Source: Nemertoderma westbladi (Eukaryota; Xenacoelomorpha; Nemertodermatida; Nemertodermatidae). Taken from it: a DNA stretch of 64,000 nt. Position 1 is the stretch's first letter, and every line of letters starts with the position of its first letter. A program made the translations under genes and the position numbers. The stretch is taken from NCBI GenBank assembly GCA_032718475.1, contig JAUCBJ010008380.1, positions 1 through 64,000 of the forward strand, read 5' to 3'. Of the stretch, positions 39,598-53,762 are shown in pieces. The notes under the pieces were generated by a model, which saw only the letters and a list, made by a program, of their open reading frames with translations, had not been told where the DNA came from and did not search any database.

Positions 39598-40957
39598 TAT
39601 TAAATCAATTACTAAATATAATATTGTTACTCATCATCGCTTGTGAATTACATTTGCAGTTTTTGAAACATTTACATTCGGAATTAATTTGTGAATTATA
39701 AATATTTCAGTAACACAACATCCTTCACAACACTGCGGATGTTTCATAGCAACGGACTTTAACTTAACCCCAAATATAATAACTTTATTTTTTCGCAATA
39801 CCCTTTTGTTTTACGATGTTTTACAGCTCTTGATAAATTAAGAATGTTGAAAAGGTGAAATGTTAATAATATATAAACAAAAGTTGTAAACGATTGTATA
39901 CAATGTGGCCAGTGTTCACGTCCTTTGCCCCTCAAACAGCAATGCGTTACACTGCGGAGATCGCACGTAAAAGTTCCCGCTGCAAGTAAAACTATTTTCA
40001 TTAATTATAACTTTCTAACAGCGCACGATATCTTCCGGGCGACGAATAATTGATATGGAATTCGGAGTTAATATGTTATAAACCCGTTGCTATGACCCTC
40101 CATGCGTTGCTAAGGACGCGTCGCCACTTATTCAATCTCTTCCCGAAAAGATGTGATTTTTGCCATAAGGGGGCATAAAGTATGTCACGTAAGCTCGACA
40201 CCCCCTCCCTAGTGCGTGAGATACTTTATGAACGCCCCCTTAACAAAAATCACCATCTTAATAAACCTGACGAGAAATAATAAATTATGCTAATATGTGG
40301 GTACTTTGTGGGTTTTGTGTGTAGTTATAATTAATTCACCGCTATTTATTTGAATTCCCTGTCGCCTCAACTAAACTTATTGAACTGGAAGCTTGGCGCA
40401 GCATAAATAATAATACGTAGTAGGGGCCAAACAATTTATAAAAACTAAAATACACAACTGTGATACAACTCTAAATTGCTTTCTACTTTTTTACAAAATT
40501 TATATATACCGGGACTTTTTATCCATAACTTTTATTTTGAACTATTATATTCACTATATTAGTACCTATTCCATTCTCAATATCTTTTTAGTTACAATAA
40601 CTAAAAACTGTCCCACACATATACACATGTATCACACTTAGCAACATACATAATAAAACTGTAAACTCTGCTAATTTGTTACTCGAGATATATAATATCA
40701 TTTTAATCCGGAAAATTTACAAAATCCTGAAAAAATCTAAAATCCCCTGATTCGGGGACACACTGATGGTTTTATCTTCACTGCGGACACGACCTTTATG
40801 TAAGTACATACATATATGGATTCGCTAGTTGTACTCTACGTATATACACCCTAATTTATCGAGTTATGTCAAATATTTTTACATATTTATATATTTATTC
40901 ATTGCAACAATTATTCCAAGTCTGTGTTTCAGTATAAATTCATTTTGGTGCTGCAAA
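39598..40957. other. Spacer downstream of UBAP1-like gene with a small MITE
   Basis: No supported gene. 40148-40259 is a 112-bp palindrome: GATTTTTGCCATAAGGGGGC and AAAGTATGTCACG on the left against GTGAGATACTTT and GCCCCCTTAACAAAAATC on the right, with AAGATG/CATCTT ends. An AATAAA word is at 40260-40265. Confidence 0.7.
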
Positions 40958-43900
40958 TTTATACAGTGCGACTGTATCTATTTATTTATACAGTGCGACT
41001 GTATATATTTATTTATACAGTGCGACTGTATATATTTATTTATACAGTGCGACTGTATATATTTATTTATACAGTGCGACTGTATATATTTATTGATACA
41101 GTGCGACTGTATATATTTATTTATACAGTGCGACTGTATATATTTATTGATACAGTGCAACTGTATATATTTATTTATACAGTGCGACTGTATATATTTA
41201 TTTATACAGTGCGACTGTATATATTTATTTATACAGTGCGACTGTATATATTTATTTATACAGTGCGACTGTATATATTTATTTATACAGTGCGACTGTA
41301 TATATTTATTTATACAGTGCGACTGTATATATTTATTTATACAGTGCGACTGTATATATTTATTTATACAGTGCGACTGTATATATTTATTGATACAGTG
41401 CGACTGTATATATTTATTTATACAGTGCGACTGTATATATTTATTTATACAGTGCGACTGTATATATTTATTTATACAGTGCGACTGTATATATTTATTT
41501 ATACAGTGCGACTGTATATATTTATTTATACAGTGCGACTGTATATATTTATTTATACAGTGCGACTGTATATATTTATTGATACAGTGCGACTGTATAT
41601 ATTTATTTATACAGTGCGACTGTATATATTTATTGATACAGTGCGACTGTATATATTTATTTATACAGTGCGACTGTATATATTTATTTATACAGTGCGA
41701 CTGTATATATTTATTTATACAGTGCGACTGTATATATTTATTGATACAGTGCGACTGTATATATTTATTTATACAGTGCGACTGTATATATTTATTGATA
41801 CAGTGCGACTGTATATATTTATTTATACAGTGCGACTGTATATATTTATTTATACAGTGCGACTGTATATATTTATTTATACAGTGCGACTGTATATATT
41901 TATTTATACAGTGCGACTGTATATATTTATTTATACAGTGCGACTGTATATATTTATTTATACAGTGCGACTGTATATATTTATTGATACAGTGCGACTG
42001 TATATATTTATTTATACAGTGCGACTGTATATATTTATTGATACAGTGCGACTGTATATATTTATTTATACAGTGCGACTGTATATATTTATTTATACAG
42101 TGCGACTGTATATATTTATTTATACAGTGCGACTGTATATATTTATTTATACAGTGCGACTGTATATATTTATTTATACAGTGCGACTGTATATATTTAT
42201 TTATACAGTGCGACTGTATATATTTATTTATACAGTGCGACTGTATATATTTATTTATACAGTGCGACTGTATATATTTATTTATACAGTGCGACTGTAT
42301 ATATTTATTGATACAGTGCGACTGTATATATTTATTTATACAGTGCGACTGTATATATTTATTTATACAGTGCGACTGTATATATTTATTTATACAGTGC
42401 GACTGTATATATTTATTTATACAGTGCAACTGTATATATTTATTTATACAGTGCGACTGTATATATTTATTTATACAGTGCGACTGTATATATTTATTTA
42501 TACAGTGCGACTGTATATATTTATTTATACAGTGCGACTGTATATATTTATTTATACAGTGCAACTGTATATATTTATTTATACAGTGCGACTGTATATA
42601 TTTATTTATACAGTGCGACTGTATATATTTATTTATACAGTGCGACTGTATATATTTATTTATACAGTGCGACTGTATATATTTATTTATACAGTGCGAC
42701 TGTATATATTTATTTATACAGTGCGACTGTATATATTTATTGATACAGTGCGACTGTATATATTTATTTATACAGTGCGACTGTATATATTTATTTATAC
42801 AGTGCGACTGTATATATTTATTTATACAGTGCGACTGTATATATTTATTTATACAGTGCGACTGTATATATTTATTTATACAGTGCGACTGTATATATTT
42901 ATTTATACAGTGCAACTGTATATATTTATTTATACAGTGCGACTGTATATATTTATTTATACAGTGCGACTGTATATATTTATTTATACAGTGCGACTGT
43001 ATATATTTATTGATACAGTGCGACTGTATATATTTATTTATACAGTGCAACTGTATATATTTATTTATACAGTGCGACTGTATATATTTATTTATACAGT
43101 GCGACTGTATATATTTATTTATACAGTGCGACTGTATATATTTATTTATACAGTGCAACTGTATATATTTATTTATACAGTGCGACTGTATATATTTATT
43201 TATACAGTGCGACTGTATATATTTATTTATACAGTGCGACTGTATATATTTATTGATACAGTGCGACTGTATATATTTATTTATACAGTGCAACTGTATA
43301 TATTTATTTATACAGTGCGACTGTATATATTTATTTATACAGTGCGACTGTATATATTTATTTATACAGTGCGACTGTATATATTTATTTATACAGTGCG
43401 ACTGTATATATTTATTTATACAGTGCGACTGTATATATTTATTTATACAGTGCGACTGTATATATTTATTGATACAGTGCGACTGTATATATTTATTTAT
43501 ACAGTGCGACTGTATATATTTATTTATACAGTGCGACTGTATATATTTATTTATACAGTGCGACTGTATATATTTATTTATACAGTGCGACTGTATATAT
43601 TTATTGATACAGTGCGACTGTATATATTTATTTATACAGTGCAACTGTATATATTTATTTATACAGTGCGACTGTATATATTTATTTATACAGTGCGACT
43701 GTATATATTTATTTATACAGTGCGACTGTATATATTTATTTATACAGTGCGACTGTATATATTTATTTATACAGTGCGACTGTATATATTTATTTATACA
43801 GTGCGACTGTATATATTTATTTATACAGTGCGACTGTATATATTTATTTATACAGTGCGACTGTATATATTTATTGATACAGTGCGACTGTATATATTTA

Positions 43901-46900
43901 TTTATACAGTGCGACTGTATATATTTATTTATACAGTGCGACTGTATATATTTATTTATACAGTGCGACTGTATATATTTATTTATACAGTGCGACTGTA
44001 TATATTTATTTATACAGTGCGACTGTATATATTTATTGATACAGTGCGACTGTATATATTTATTTATACAGTGCGACTGTATATATTTATTTATACAGTG
44101 CGACTGTATATATTTATTGATACAGTGCGACTGTATATATTTATTGATACAGTGCAACTGTATATATTTATTGATACAGTGCGACTGTATATATTTATTG
44201 ATACAGTGCGACTGTATATATTTATTGATACAGTGCAACTGTATATATTTATTGATACAGTGCGACTGTATATATTTATTGATACAGTGCGACTGTATAT
44301 ATTTATTGATACAGTGCAACTGTATATATTTATTGATACAGTGCGACTGTATATATTTATTGATACAGTGCGACTGTATATATTTATTGATACAGTGCAA
44401 CTGTATATATTTATTGATACAGTGCGACTGTATATATTTATTGATACAGTGCGACTGTATATATTTATTGATACAGTGCGACTGTATATATTTATTGATA
44501 CAGTGCGACTGTATATATTTATTGATACAGTGCAACTGTATATATTTATTGATACAGTGCGACTGTATATATTTATTGATACAGTGCGACTGTATATATT
44601 TATTGATACAGTGCAACTGTATATATTTATTGATACAGTGCAACTGTATATATTTATTGATACAGTGCGACTGTATATATTTATTGATACAGTGCGACTG
44701 TATATATTTATTGATACAGTGCGACTGTATATATTTATTGATACAGTGCAACTGTATATATTTATTGATACAGTGCGACTGTATATATTTATTGATACAG
44801 TGCAACTGTATATATTTATTGATACAGTGCGACTGTATATATTTATTGATACAGTGCGACTGTATATATTTATTGATACAGTGCAACTGTATATATTTAT
44901 TGATACAGTGCGACTGTATATATTTATTGATACAGTGCGACTGTATATATTTATTGATACAGTGCGACTGTATATATTTATTGATACAGTGCGACTGTAT
45001 ATATTTATTGATACAGTGCAACTGTATATATTTATTGATACAGTGCAACTGTATATATTTATTGATACAGTGCGACTGTATATATTTATTGATACAGTGC
45101 AACTGTATATATTTATTGATACAGTGCGACTGTATATATTTATTGATACAGTGCAACTGTATATATTTATTGATACAGTGCGACTGTATATATTTATTGA
45201 TACAGTGCAACTGTATATATTTATTGATACAGTGCGACTGTATATATTTATTGATACAGTGCAACTGTATATATTTATTGATACAGTGCGACTGTATATA
45301 TTTATTGATACAGTGCGACTGTATATATTTATTTATACAGTGCAACTGTATATATTTATTTATACAGTGCGACTGTATATATTTATTGATACAGTGCGAC
45401 TGTATATATTTATTTATACAGTGCGACTGTATATATTTATTTATACAGTGCGACTGTATATATTTATTTATACAGTGCGACTGTATATATTTATTTATAC
45501 AGTGCGACTGTATATATTTATTTATACAGTGCGACTGTATATATTTATTTATACAGTGCGACTGTATATATTTATTTATACAGTGCGACTGTATATATTT
45601 ATTTATACAGTGCGACTGTATATATTTATTTATACAGTGCGACTGTATATATTTATTGATACAGTGCGACTGTATATATTTATTTATACAGTGCGACTGT
45701 ATATATTTATTTATACAGTGCGACTGTATATATTTATTTATACAGTGCGACTGTATATATTTATTTATACAGTGCGACTGTATATATTTATTGATACAGT
45801 GCGACTGTATATATTTATTTATACAGTGCGACTGTATATATTTATTGATACAGTGCGACTGTATATATTTATTTATACAGTGCGACTGTATATATTTATT
45901 TATACAGTGCGACTGTATATATTTATTTATACAGTGCGACTGTATATATTTATTTATACAGTGCGACTGTATATATTTATTGATACAGTGCGACTGTATA
46001 TATTTATTTATACAGTGCAACTGTATATATTTATTTATACAGTGCGACTGTATATATTTATTGATACAGTGCGACTGTATATATTTATTGATACAGTGCA
46101 ACTGTATATATTTATTGATACAGTGCGACTGTATATATTTATTTATACAGTGCAACTGTATATATTTATTGATACAGTGCGACTGTATATATTTATTTAT
46201 ACAGTGCGACTGTATATATTTATTTATACAGTGCGACTGTATATATTTATTTATACAGTGCGACTGTATATATTTATTGATACAGTGCAACTGTATATAT
46301 TTATTTATACAGTGCGACTGTATATATTTATTTATACAGTGCGACTGTATATATTTATTTATACAGTGCGACTGTATATATTTATTGATACAGTGCGACT
46401 GTATATATTTATTTATACAGTGCAACTGTATATATTTATTTATACAGTGCCACTGTATATATTTATTTATACAGTGCAACTGTATATATTTATTGATACA
46501 GTGCAACTGTATATATTTATTTATACAGTGCGACTGTATATATTTATTTATACAGTGCGACTGTATATATTTATTTATACAGTGCGACTGTATATATTTA
46601 TTTATACAGTGCGACTGTATATATTTATTTATACAGTGCGACTGTATATATTTATTTATACAGTGCGACTGTATATATTTATTTATACAGTGCGACTGTA
46701 TATATTTATTTATACAGTGCGACTGTATATATTTATTGATACAGTGCGACTGTATATATTTATTTATACAGTGCAACTGTATATATTTATTTATACAGTG
46801 CGACTGTATATATTTATTTATACAGTGCGACTGTATATATTTATTTATACAGTGCGACTGTATATATTTATTGATACAGTGCGACTGTATATATTTATTT

Positions 46901-49750
46901 ATACAGTGCAACTGTATATATTTATTTATACAGTGCGACTGTATATATTTATTGATACAGTGCGACTGTATATATTTATTTATACAGTGCGACTGTATAT
47001 ATTTATTTATACAGTGCGACTGTATATATTTATTTATACAGTGCGACTGTATATATTTATTTATACAGTGCGACTGTATATATTTATTTATACAGTGCAA
47101 CTGTATATATTTATTTATACAGTGCGACTGTATATATTTATTGATACAGTGCGACTGTATATATTTATTTATACAGTGCAACTGTATATATTTATTTATA
47201 CAGTGCGACTGTATATATTTATTTATACAGTGCGACTGTATATATTTATTTATACAGTGCGACTGTATATATTTATTGATACAGTGCGACTGTATATATT
47301 TATTTATACAGTGCGACTGTATATATTTATTTATACAGTGCGACTGTATATATTTATTTATACAGTGCGACTGTATATATTTATTGATACAGTGCGACTG
47401 TATATATTTATTTATACAGTGCAACTGTATATATTTATTTATACAGTGCGACTGTATATATTTATTTATACAGTGCGACTGTATATATTTATTTATACAG
47501 TGCGACTGTATATATTTATTGATACAGTGCAACTGTATATATTTATTGATACAGTGCGACTGTATATATTTATTTATACAGTGCGACTGTATATATTTAT
47601 TGATACAGTGCGACTGTATATATTTATTTATACAGTGCGACTGTATATATTTATTTATACAGTGCGACTGTATATATTTATTTATACAGTGCGACTGTAT
47701 ATATTTATTGATACAGTGCAACTGTATATATTTATTGATACAGTGCGACTGTATATATTTATTTATACAGTGCGACTGTATATATTTATTGATACAGTGC
47801 AACTGTATATATTTATTTATACAGTGCGACTGTATATATTTATTTATACAGTGCGACTGTATATATTTATTTATACAGTGCGACTGTATATATTTATTGA
47901 TACAGTGCGACTGTATATATTTATTGATACAGTGCGACTGTATATATTTATTTATACAGTGCAACTGTATATATTTATTTATACAGTGCGACTGTATATA
48001 TTTATTTATACAGTGCGACTGTATATATTTATTTATACAGTGCGACTGTATATATTTATTGATACAGTGCAACTGTATATATTTATTGATACAGTGCGAC
48101 TGTATATATTTATTTATACAGTGCGACTGTATATATTTATTGATACAGTGCAACTGTATATATTTATTGATACAGTGCGACTGTATATATTTATTTATAC
48201 AGTGCGACTGTATATATTTATTGATACAGTGCGACTGTATATATTTATTGATACAGTGCAACTGTATATATTTATTGATACAGTGCGACTGTATATATTT
48301 ATTTATACAGTGCGACTGTATATATTTATTTATACAGTGCGACTGTATATATTTATTGATACAGTGCAACTGTATATATTTATTGATACAGTGCGACTGT
48401 ATATATTTATTTATACAGTGCGACTGTATATATTTATTGATACAGTGCAACTGTATATATTTATTTATACAGTGCGACTGTATATATTTATTTATACAGT
48501 GCGACTGTATATATTTATTTATACAGTGCGACTGTATATATTTATTGATACAGTGCAACTGTATATATTTATTGATACAGTGCGACTGTATATATTTATT
48601 TATACAGTGCAACTGTATATATTTATTTATACAGTGCGACTGTATATATTTATTTATACAGTGCGACTGTATATATTTATTTATACAGTGCGACTGTATA
48701 TATTTATTTATACAGTGCGACTGTATATATTTATTTATACAGTGCGACTGTATATATTTATTGATACAGTGCAACTGTATATATTTATTTATACAGTGCG
48801 ACTGTATATATTTATTTATACAGTGCGACTGTATATATTTATTTATACAGTGCGACTGTATATATTTATTGATACAGTGCGACTGTATATATTTATTGAT
48901 ACAGTGCGACTGTATATATTTATTTATACAGTGCAACTGTATATATTTATTTATACAGTGCGACTGTATATATTTATTTATACAGTGCGACTGTATATAT
49001 TTATTTATACAGTGCGACTGTATATATTTATTTATACAGTGCGACTGTATATATTTATTTATACAGTGCGACTGTATATATTTATTGATACAGTGCAACT
49101 GTATATATTTATTGATACAGTGCGACTGTATATATTTATTTATACAGTGCAACTGTATATATTTATTTATACAGTGCGACTGTATATATTTATTTATACA
49201 GTGCGACTGTATATATTTATTGATACAGTGCGACTGTATATATTTATTGATACAGTGCGACTGTATATATTTATTGATACAGTGCGACTGTATATATTTA
49301 TTTATACAGTGCGACTGTATATATTTATTTATACAGTGCGACTGTATATATTTATTGATACAGTGCAACTGTATATATTTATTGATACAGTGCGACTGTA
49401 TATATTTATTTATACAGTGCGACTGTATATATTTATTGATACAGTGCAACTGTATATATTTATTGATACAGTGCGACTGTATATATTTATTTATACAGTG
49501 CGACTGTATATATTTATTGATACAGTGCGACTGTATATATTTATTGATACAGTGCGACTGTATATATTTATTGATACAGTGCGACTGTATATATTTATTT
49601 ATACAGTGCGACTGTATATATTTATTGATACAGTGCGACTGTATATATTTATTGATACAGTGCGACTGTATATATTTATTGATACAGTGCAACTGTATAT
49701 ATTTATTGATACAGTGCGACTGTATATATTTATTGATACAGTGCAACTGT
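40958..49750 (+). repeat. 27-bp hairpin satellite, 326 units, no indels
   Basis: The unit is GTGCGACTGTATATATTT followed by ATTTATACA. The first GTGC is at 40966 and the last at 49741, a distance of 8775 bases, exactly 325 periods of 27, so not one base has been gained or lost. TATACAGT-GCG-ACTGTATA forms a hairpin with 8-base arms and a 3-base loop in each unit. Nearly all variation is at two places: G/A in the loop (GCG or GCA) and T/G at the outermost base of the left arm. One unit has GCC (about 46450). Units 44117-45315 are nearly all of the G type. Since 27 is a multiple of three and no unit has a stop in some frames, two plus frames and one minus frame stay open for about 2,900 codons; I regard these as by-products. 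Confidence 0.97.
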
Positions 49751-50049
49751 TTTTACATATGGTTGGATCTCCGATCCTATTAAGCCCTTCTTTTTAATTA
49801 CATTTTTGGCAATTATTGTTGTTTTCCATAGAATTAATTGTTTTCCTTTCGATCTATTTAGTTTTTTTATATAAGTAATATTATATTGTAATATTGTTTC
49901 TGATATTATATTTACTAAATATTACTCGTAATTTAATATTATTCTAATCTGTAAACTTGAACTTGTGCTTGAAATATTATTTATGGTGCATTCAATATTC
50001 ATGGTTTTTATATCCTTGGTTATATCGGTAAGTCATATTGGTTGTATAT
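49751..50049. other. AT-rich spacer
   Basis: Non-coding DNA between the 27-bp satellite and LINE fragments. Nothing recognisable. Confidence 0.5.
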
Positions 50050-50375
50050 GCTCGGTGTTCATTATATCAAGTACAATGAACTGAAAACATCTTCAACCAG
50101 ACACTAAGCATTATAGGTGATGGATTGGTTCCCCCAAGTTTGGCACTTAAACAGAGCCGCATCCGCTTCACAGGACATTGCTTTCCTTGTGAAGACCATC
50201 GCAGGACAATCTTGTGCTTTGGGGGCCTCATGGAGAAAATAAGTGCGGTGGACAGCCCCTGACTTTTTTAAGAAACCTCTTAGAGAACTGTCTTTGAAAT
50301 ATATACTTTATCGATGAACCGTCATAGCATTCTTAATGCAAGCCCCAATGCAGATACCGATTATAGATAGCCTGC
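50050..50375 (+). mobile_element. RTE-like LINE 3' fragment, diverged
   Basis: Matches about 55125-55490 of the longer copy: TCAAGTACAATG, GGTTCCCCCAAG, CAGGACATTGCTTTCC, GCCTCATGGAG, GTGGACAGCCC, then a degenerate 3' end (CATTCTTAATGCA, CAATGCAGATACCGAT). It has several deletions and is far more diverged than the copy at 53763. It ends next to an oppositely oriented fragment. Confidence 0.8.
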
Positions 50376-50997
50376 TGCGGCCTGCTGTATTGTAGCTGCA
50401 CATAAATATAGTGTCTGGTTGGAGATGTGTGCATTGAACTTGACACAGTGAACCCGGCGTAGCATTCTTGTGAATGTGCCATCCAGAGATTTGTGTTGCC
50501 CTCAGCAGTTAGAGCCCAGCATGGACTCCCATAGAGGAGTACTGGAACTACTGCTGCTCTAAATAATCGGTAGAACATAGTCAACAACAATTATGAACGA
50601 ACAAGAATGGTGCAAGTTTGTCTCATTGGAGGACACCCCATAACACTTCAAATGGTTCTGTGTCACCGTCAACAGTAGACACAAATGTTGTCAAACCATC
50701 GTATACTGATCTGATTGCTGCAATAATTTCATCAGGAATCCCATATAATGAAAGTATGCTGAACATACGTGAGCGAGAGACTGAATCAAAGGCCTTGAAG
50801 AAGTCAACAAAGATAACAGCCAGATGCCTGTCTTTCTTTTTTGATAACTCTTCAATTATCCTTCTAAGTGCCAAAATGGGCTCCATGGTCCCACGACCTT
50901 TACGGAACCCATTCTGATTTCCACGGAGCAGTCTCTCAATGGGATCCCTGATGCGATTTAATAGAATTCTATTGAGATTCCCCGAAAAGATAGTACT
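50376..50997 (-). mobile_element. RTE-like LINE fragment, inverted, internally deleted
   Basis: On the minus strand, 50990-50623 encodes the reverse transcriptase from NRIRDPIERLLRGNQNGFRKG through FVDFFKAFDSV to EVLWGVLQ. The sequence then jumps, around 50575, from the part after GVLQGDT to the thumb region (LFRAAVVPVLLYGSPCWAL), losing about 430 bases including the catalytic FADD box. It ends near 50405 in the CCAGACACTATA word that the adjacent plus-strand fragment also contains. Confidence 0.85.
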
Positions 50998-52727
50998 GTC
51001 TAGGTATAGGGGTGTAAAAAAATCTGACACCGTATGTATTCAAAATAATGCATATTTCCTTTGCCTGTCTGCTGTCCGAGCCCATGTAAAGTAGGCTATT
51101 CTAGGTTTTCACTAAAAATCCGCAGGTTGCAGACTTCCAGAATCATAACAAAACAATAAACGAATTATTATCTGTACAGGTTACAGGATAGCAATAAGCG
51201 CTATGAATTACCGTATTTCTTCGAATAAACGCTCCCTTCTATATCATATTAATACCCCCAATAAGTCTATAAAAATATATTGTGAGGATTACTTTCAATT
51301 TCCCGTTTCTATCCTTAGCAACATGGATTTACATAGCAACAAGGCAACTAATTGGTTGTGTTTTCTCCAAATGTGGTGTAGACAAACTTTACTCGTATAC
51401 ATATATTATTTTATATTACTCGCATATATATACTGTAGAAAGAAAGAGAGAAATACACCGCACCATTAATTAACTTTAATAATAAAATTTATGTAAAAAA
51501 TAATGAGAGGGCGGGGTGGGTGGTAATGCGTTTTTTTGCCATTGGAACAGCAATAGCGAAGCTAGTGTAGCTGGTTCCAATGGCTTTATTATTCTTGAGA
51601 TGGGGAGGTGGTTTGTGGGGGGGTGCAGTCTGTACAAAATTTGGATATAGATAGTAATAATTATAATTCTGGGCTTTTTACTCTAATGACTATCGATTGA
51701 CCGAGTATGGACTTCTAGATATTACCAGTTTAGTTTCCAGAGCAACGGAAATTTGTCTAATCATTTAACAATACAATACAGGGAGCTTATTTACACAATT
51801 TCTACTGTATATTAAACGTGTGGATGTAACCTCGCCCATCGGATTTGTCGTCCTCAAAAAACCATATCCCCAAAAAATTATATTTGTTATACTGTATTAT
51901 AAACTATTGTGGTTATTCAACTAAAACAAATAAATAAATTACACCTAAAATCAATGGAGCAATCACTCTTTTATTGTGAAAAATTCACTAACTGAGAAAT
52001 TCACTAACATTAATGGGAATTATGAAATTTCCTTGCAGTGGAATTGTATATTTTATTACATTAGTTACCTTATATCGTGACATTTTTTAAATATTTAAAA
52101 ATTTGATGTGACTTCTAGTTACCGAGATATGCAATTAATGTGTAACACGCCAGTGTAAATATTACTAATTTCCAATTGAATCACAGCTTCTGTATTGTGA
52201 AATTAATTAAATTATTCTGGAACATCACCAATTTGCTACTTACTCTTCCCTACTGTTCCTTTTGTTTGGCTTTGTGTTATGCAAATTTACCCATAATTTC
52301 ATTTCATAAATAAAACATCTGCATTTGTGAGATGCTAAACTGAAACATAATGGTTTATTGTGTTGGCTTATTTGTAACAGGTCGTTAGTGATATTTATCG
52401 GTGTTATTAATGAGCTGTGATAAACTGCTACTAATATAGTACGTAATTGATCATTGATCAACCCACAGCCGCTGTTAACAACTAAGAACAACATCTCCAA
52501 TAATGGAATATATTTCAATTTGCAACCATAGCAACAATAAACTCTTCTGGAATACAAGCATATGGGTGAAAGTTACAACACTTTTACCACTACGCACTAA
52601 TTACATTTTATAAACAGTTTAATATTTAGAATTACCGGTACCGCACACAGAAACTGATACAGGTACACGGGCTGATTTACCGGTGGTTTATTATTAATAG
52701 GGCCTACTCTGTACACAGTTTATTAAG
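50998..52727. other. Non-coding region upstream of three-exon gene
   Basis: AT-rich. 51538-51584 is a hairpin with perfect 11-base arms GCCATTGGAAC and GTTCCAATGGC. 51145-51175 has a diverged piece of the GTTTATTGTTTTG dispersed repeat. No supported gene. Confidence 0.55.
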
Positions 52728-53434
52728 ATGTCGGAAGGGGGGCCAGTCACTCCTGTTGAACCGTCGCCCACCGGTTCAAGGACGTCCGTATTGGCCGAGG
52801 ACCTTACCCCGATAGCCTCTTCCCATCGCAGCGCTATTCCCAGTTCCAATAGACGCGGTAGTGCATCTACGGCTGCGGTGTCGGCTGGGGATGAGCATGG
52901 ACCCGGACCCGGTCTCTATAACCGCGCCCTCCGCTCTAGTAAACGGCGCAGACAACATGCCTTACGAACAGTCTCTATCTTCTCAATGAAAGCCGACAGG
53001 TCAGTCAATTAAACCTTCCATTTTCAAATTTTTTATACTAGCTCTGTAGCTCTAGATTGTGCAATATTTTTGTGTATTCTTATTAGAACAACTGTTTTAG
53101 AACAATATCAATAATTGCAAAAAACACAATAGTGTATTAAAAATAGAATATTACTGTAGCTATAATAAATATGTTTTCAGGAAATCAAACCAATCCCAGT
53201 GGTCCAATCAGAAGAATCGTCGGACATCCTGCGTTCTGACTTCTGATTGGCGGCTTTCTAGACAACATCAGGTCATAATAACCCGAGAACACAATCGGAG
53301 CAGTATTGATGAAAGACATCGGTACGTGTAATCTAATAAGCAGTTCCCATCGGTATTTATTTATGCCTACAGTATAATATAGATTCTAGTATTCGCTGTT
53401 TTTAATCTGACCTCACAGACCCTCTGCAGATTAA
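52728..53434 (+). CDS. Unrecognised small three-exon gene (142 residues)
   Basis: Predicted exons are 52728-52999, 53181-53321 and 53419-53434. Exon 1 starts ATGTCGG and ends CGACAG before GTCAGT; exon 2 follows TATGTTTTCAG and ends ACATCG before GTACGT; exon 3 follows CCTCACAG and reaches TAA after five codons. Both introns (181 and 97 bases) are in the same phase, and exon 2 is open throughout in that phase, which makes chance agreement unlikely. The product is Ser/Arg-rich: an acidic/Pro N terminus (EGGPVTPVEPSPTGS), a Ser stretch with RRGSAS, a basic SSKRRRQHALRTVS patch that could be a nuclear localisation signal, and a hydrophilic end (ITREHNRSSIDERH). No domain or transmembrane segment seen. 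I do not recognise it; it could be a host gene or the N terminus of a longer transcript. Confidence 0.55.
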
Positions 53435-53762
53435 CTCGGACCACCAGATCCCCACCCCTTACAAATACTACAGGGCGTAGTTGGTTATCATTTTCGTACA
53501 ATGACAAATGAAAAAGTCACATCCACCCGTAAACAAAATAAACATTATTTACGTTAAAATGAAAGATTGACTTTCACTTTTAGGTGTCAAATAAAATAAG
53601 TACTGTATTCAATGCAAATATTCATTGAAAAAAGGTCGGCTTTTATTTTAAAATCGAATATTATTTTTATGTTCTAGAACCTTTAGGAAATAGTTTTTAA
53701 AAAATGGGCTAGAGTTCCGTATGCAGTCGCATTTGATATTTTGAATGCGACTATTTTTGATT

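Noticed and set aside
40958-49750. CRISPR array
   Set aside because: No spacers: units are contiguous identical 27-mers, and the context is an animal genome.
40829-49783. Giant protein of 2,900 residues made of 9-residue repeats
   Set aside because: All such frames are a consequence of an indel-free 27-bp satellite; three frames are open at once and the unit is a DNA hairpin. Kept only as a low-interest note.
51203-51473. Two short plus-strand frames of 88 and 63 residues
   Set aside because: AT-rich, overlapping in different frames, without motifs.
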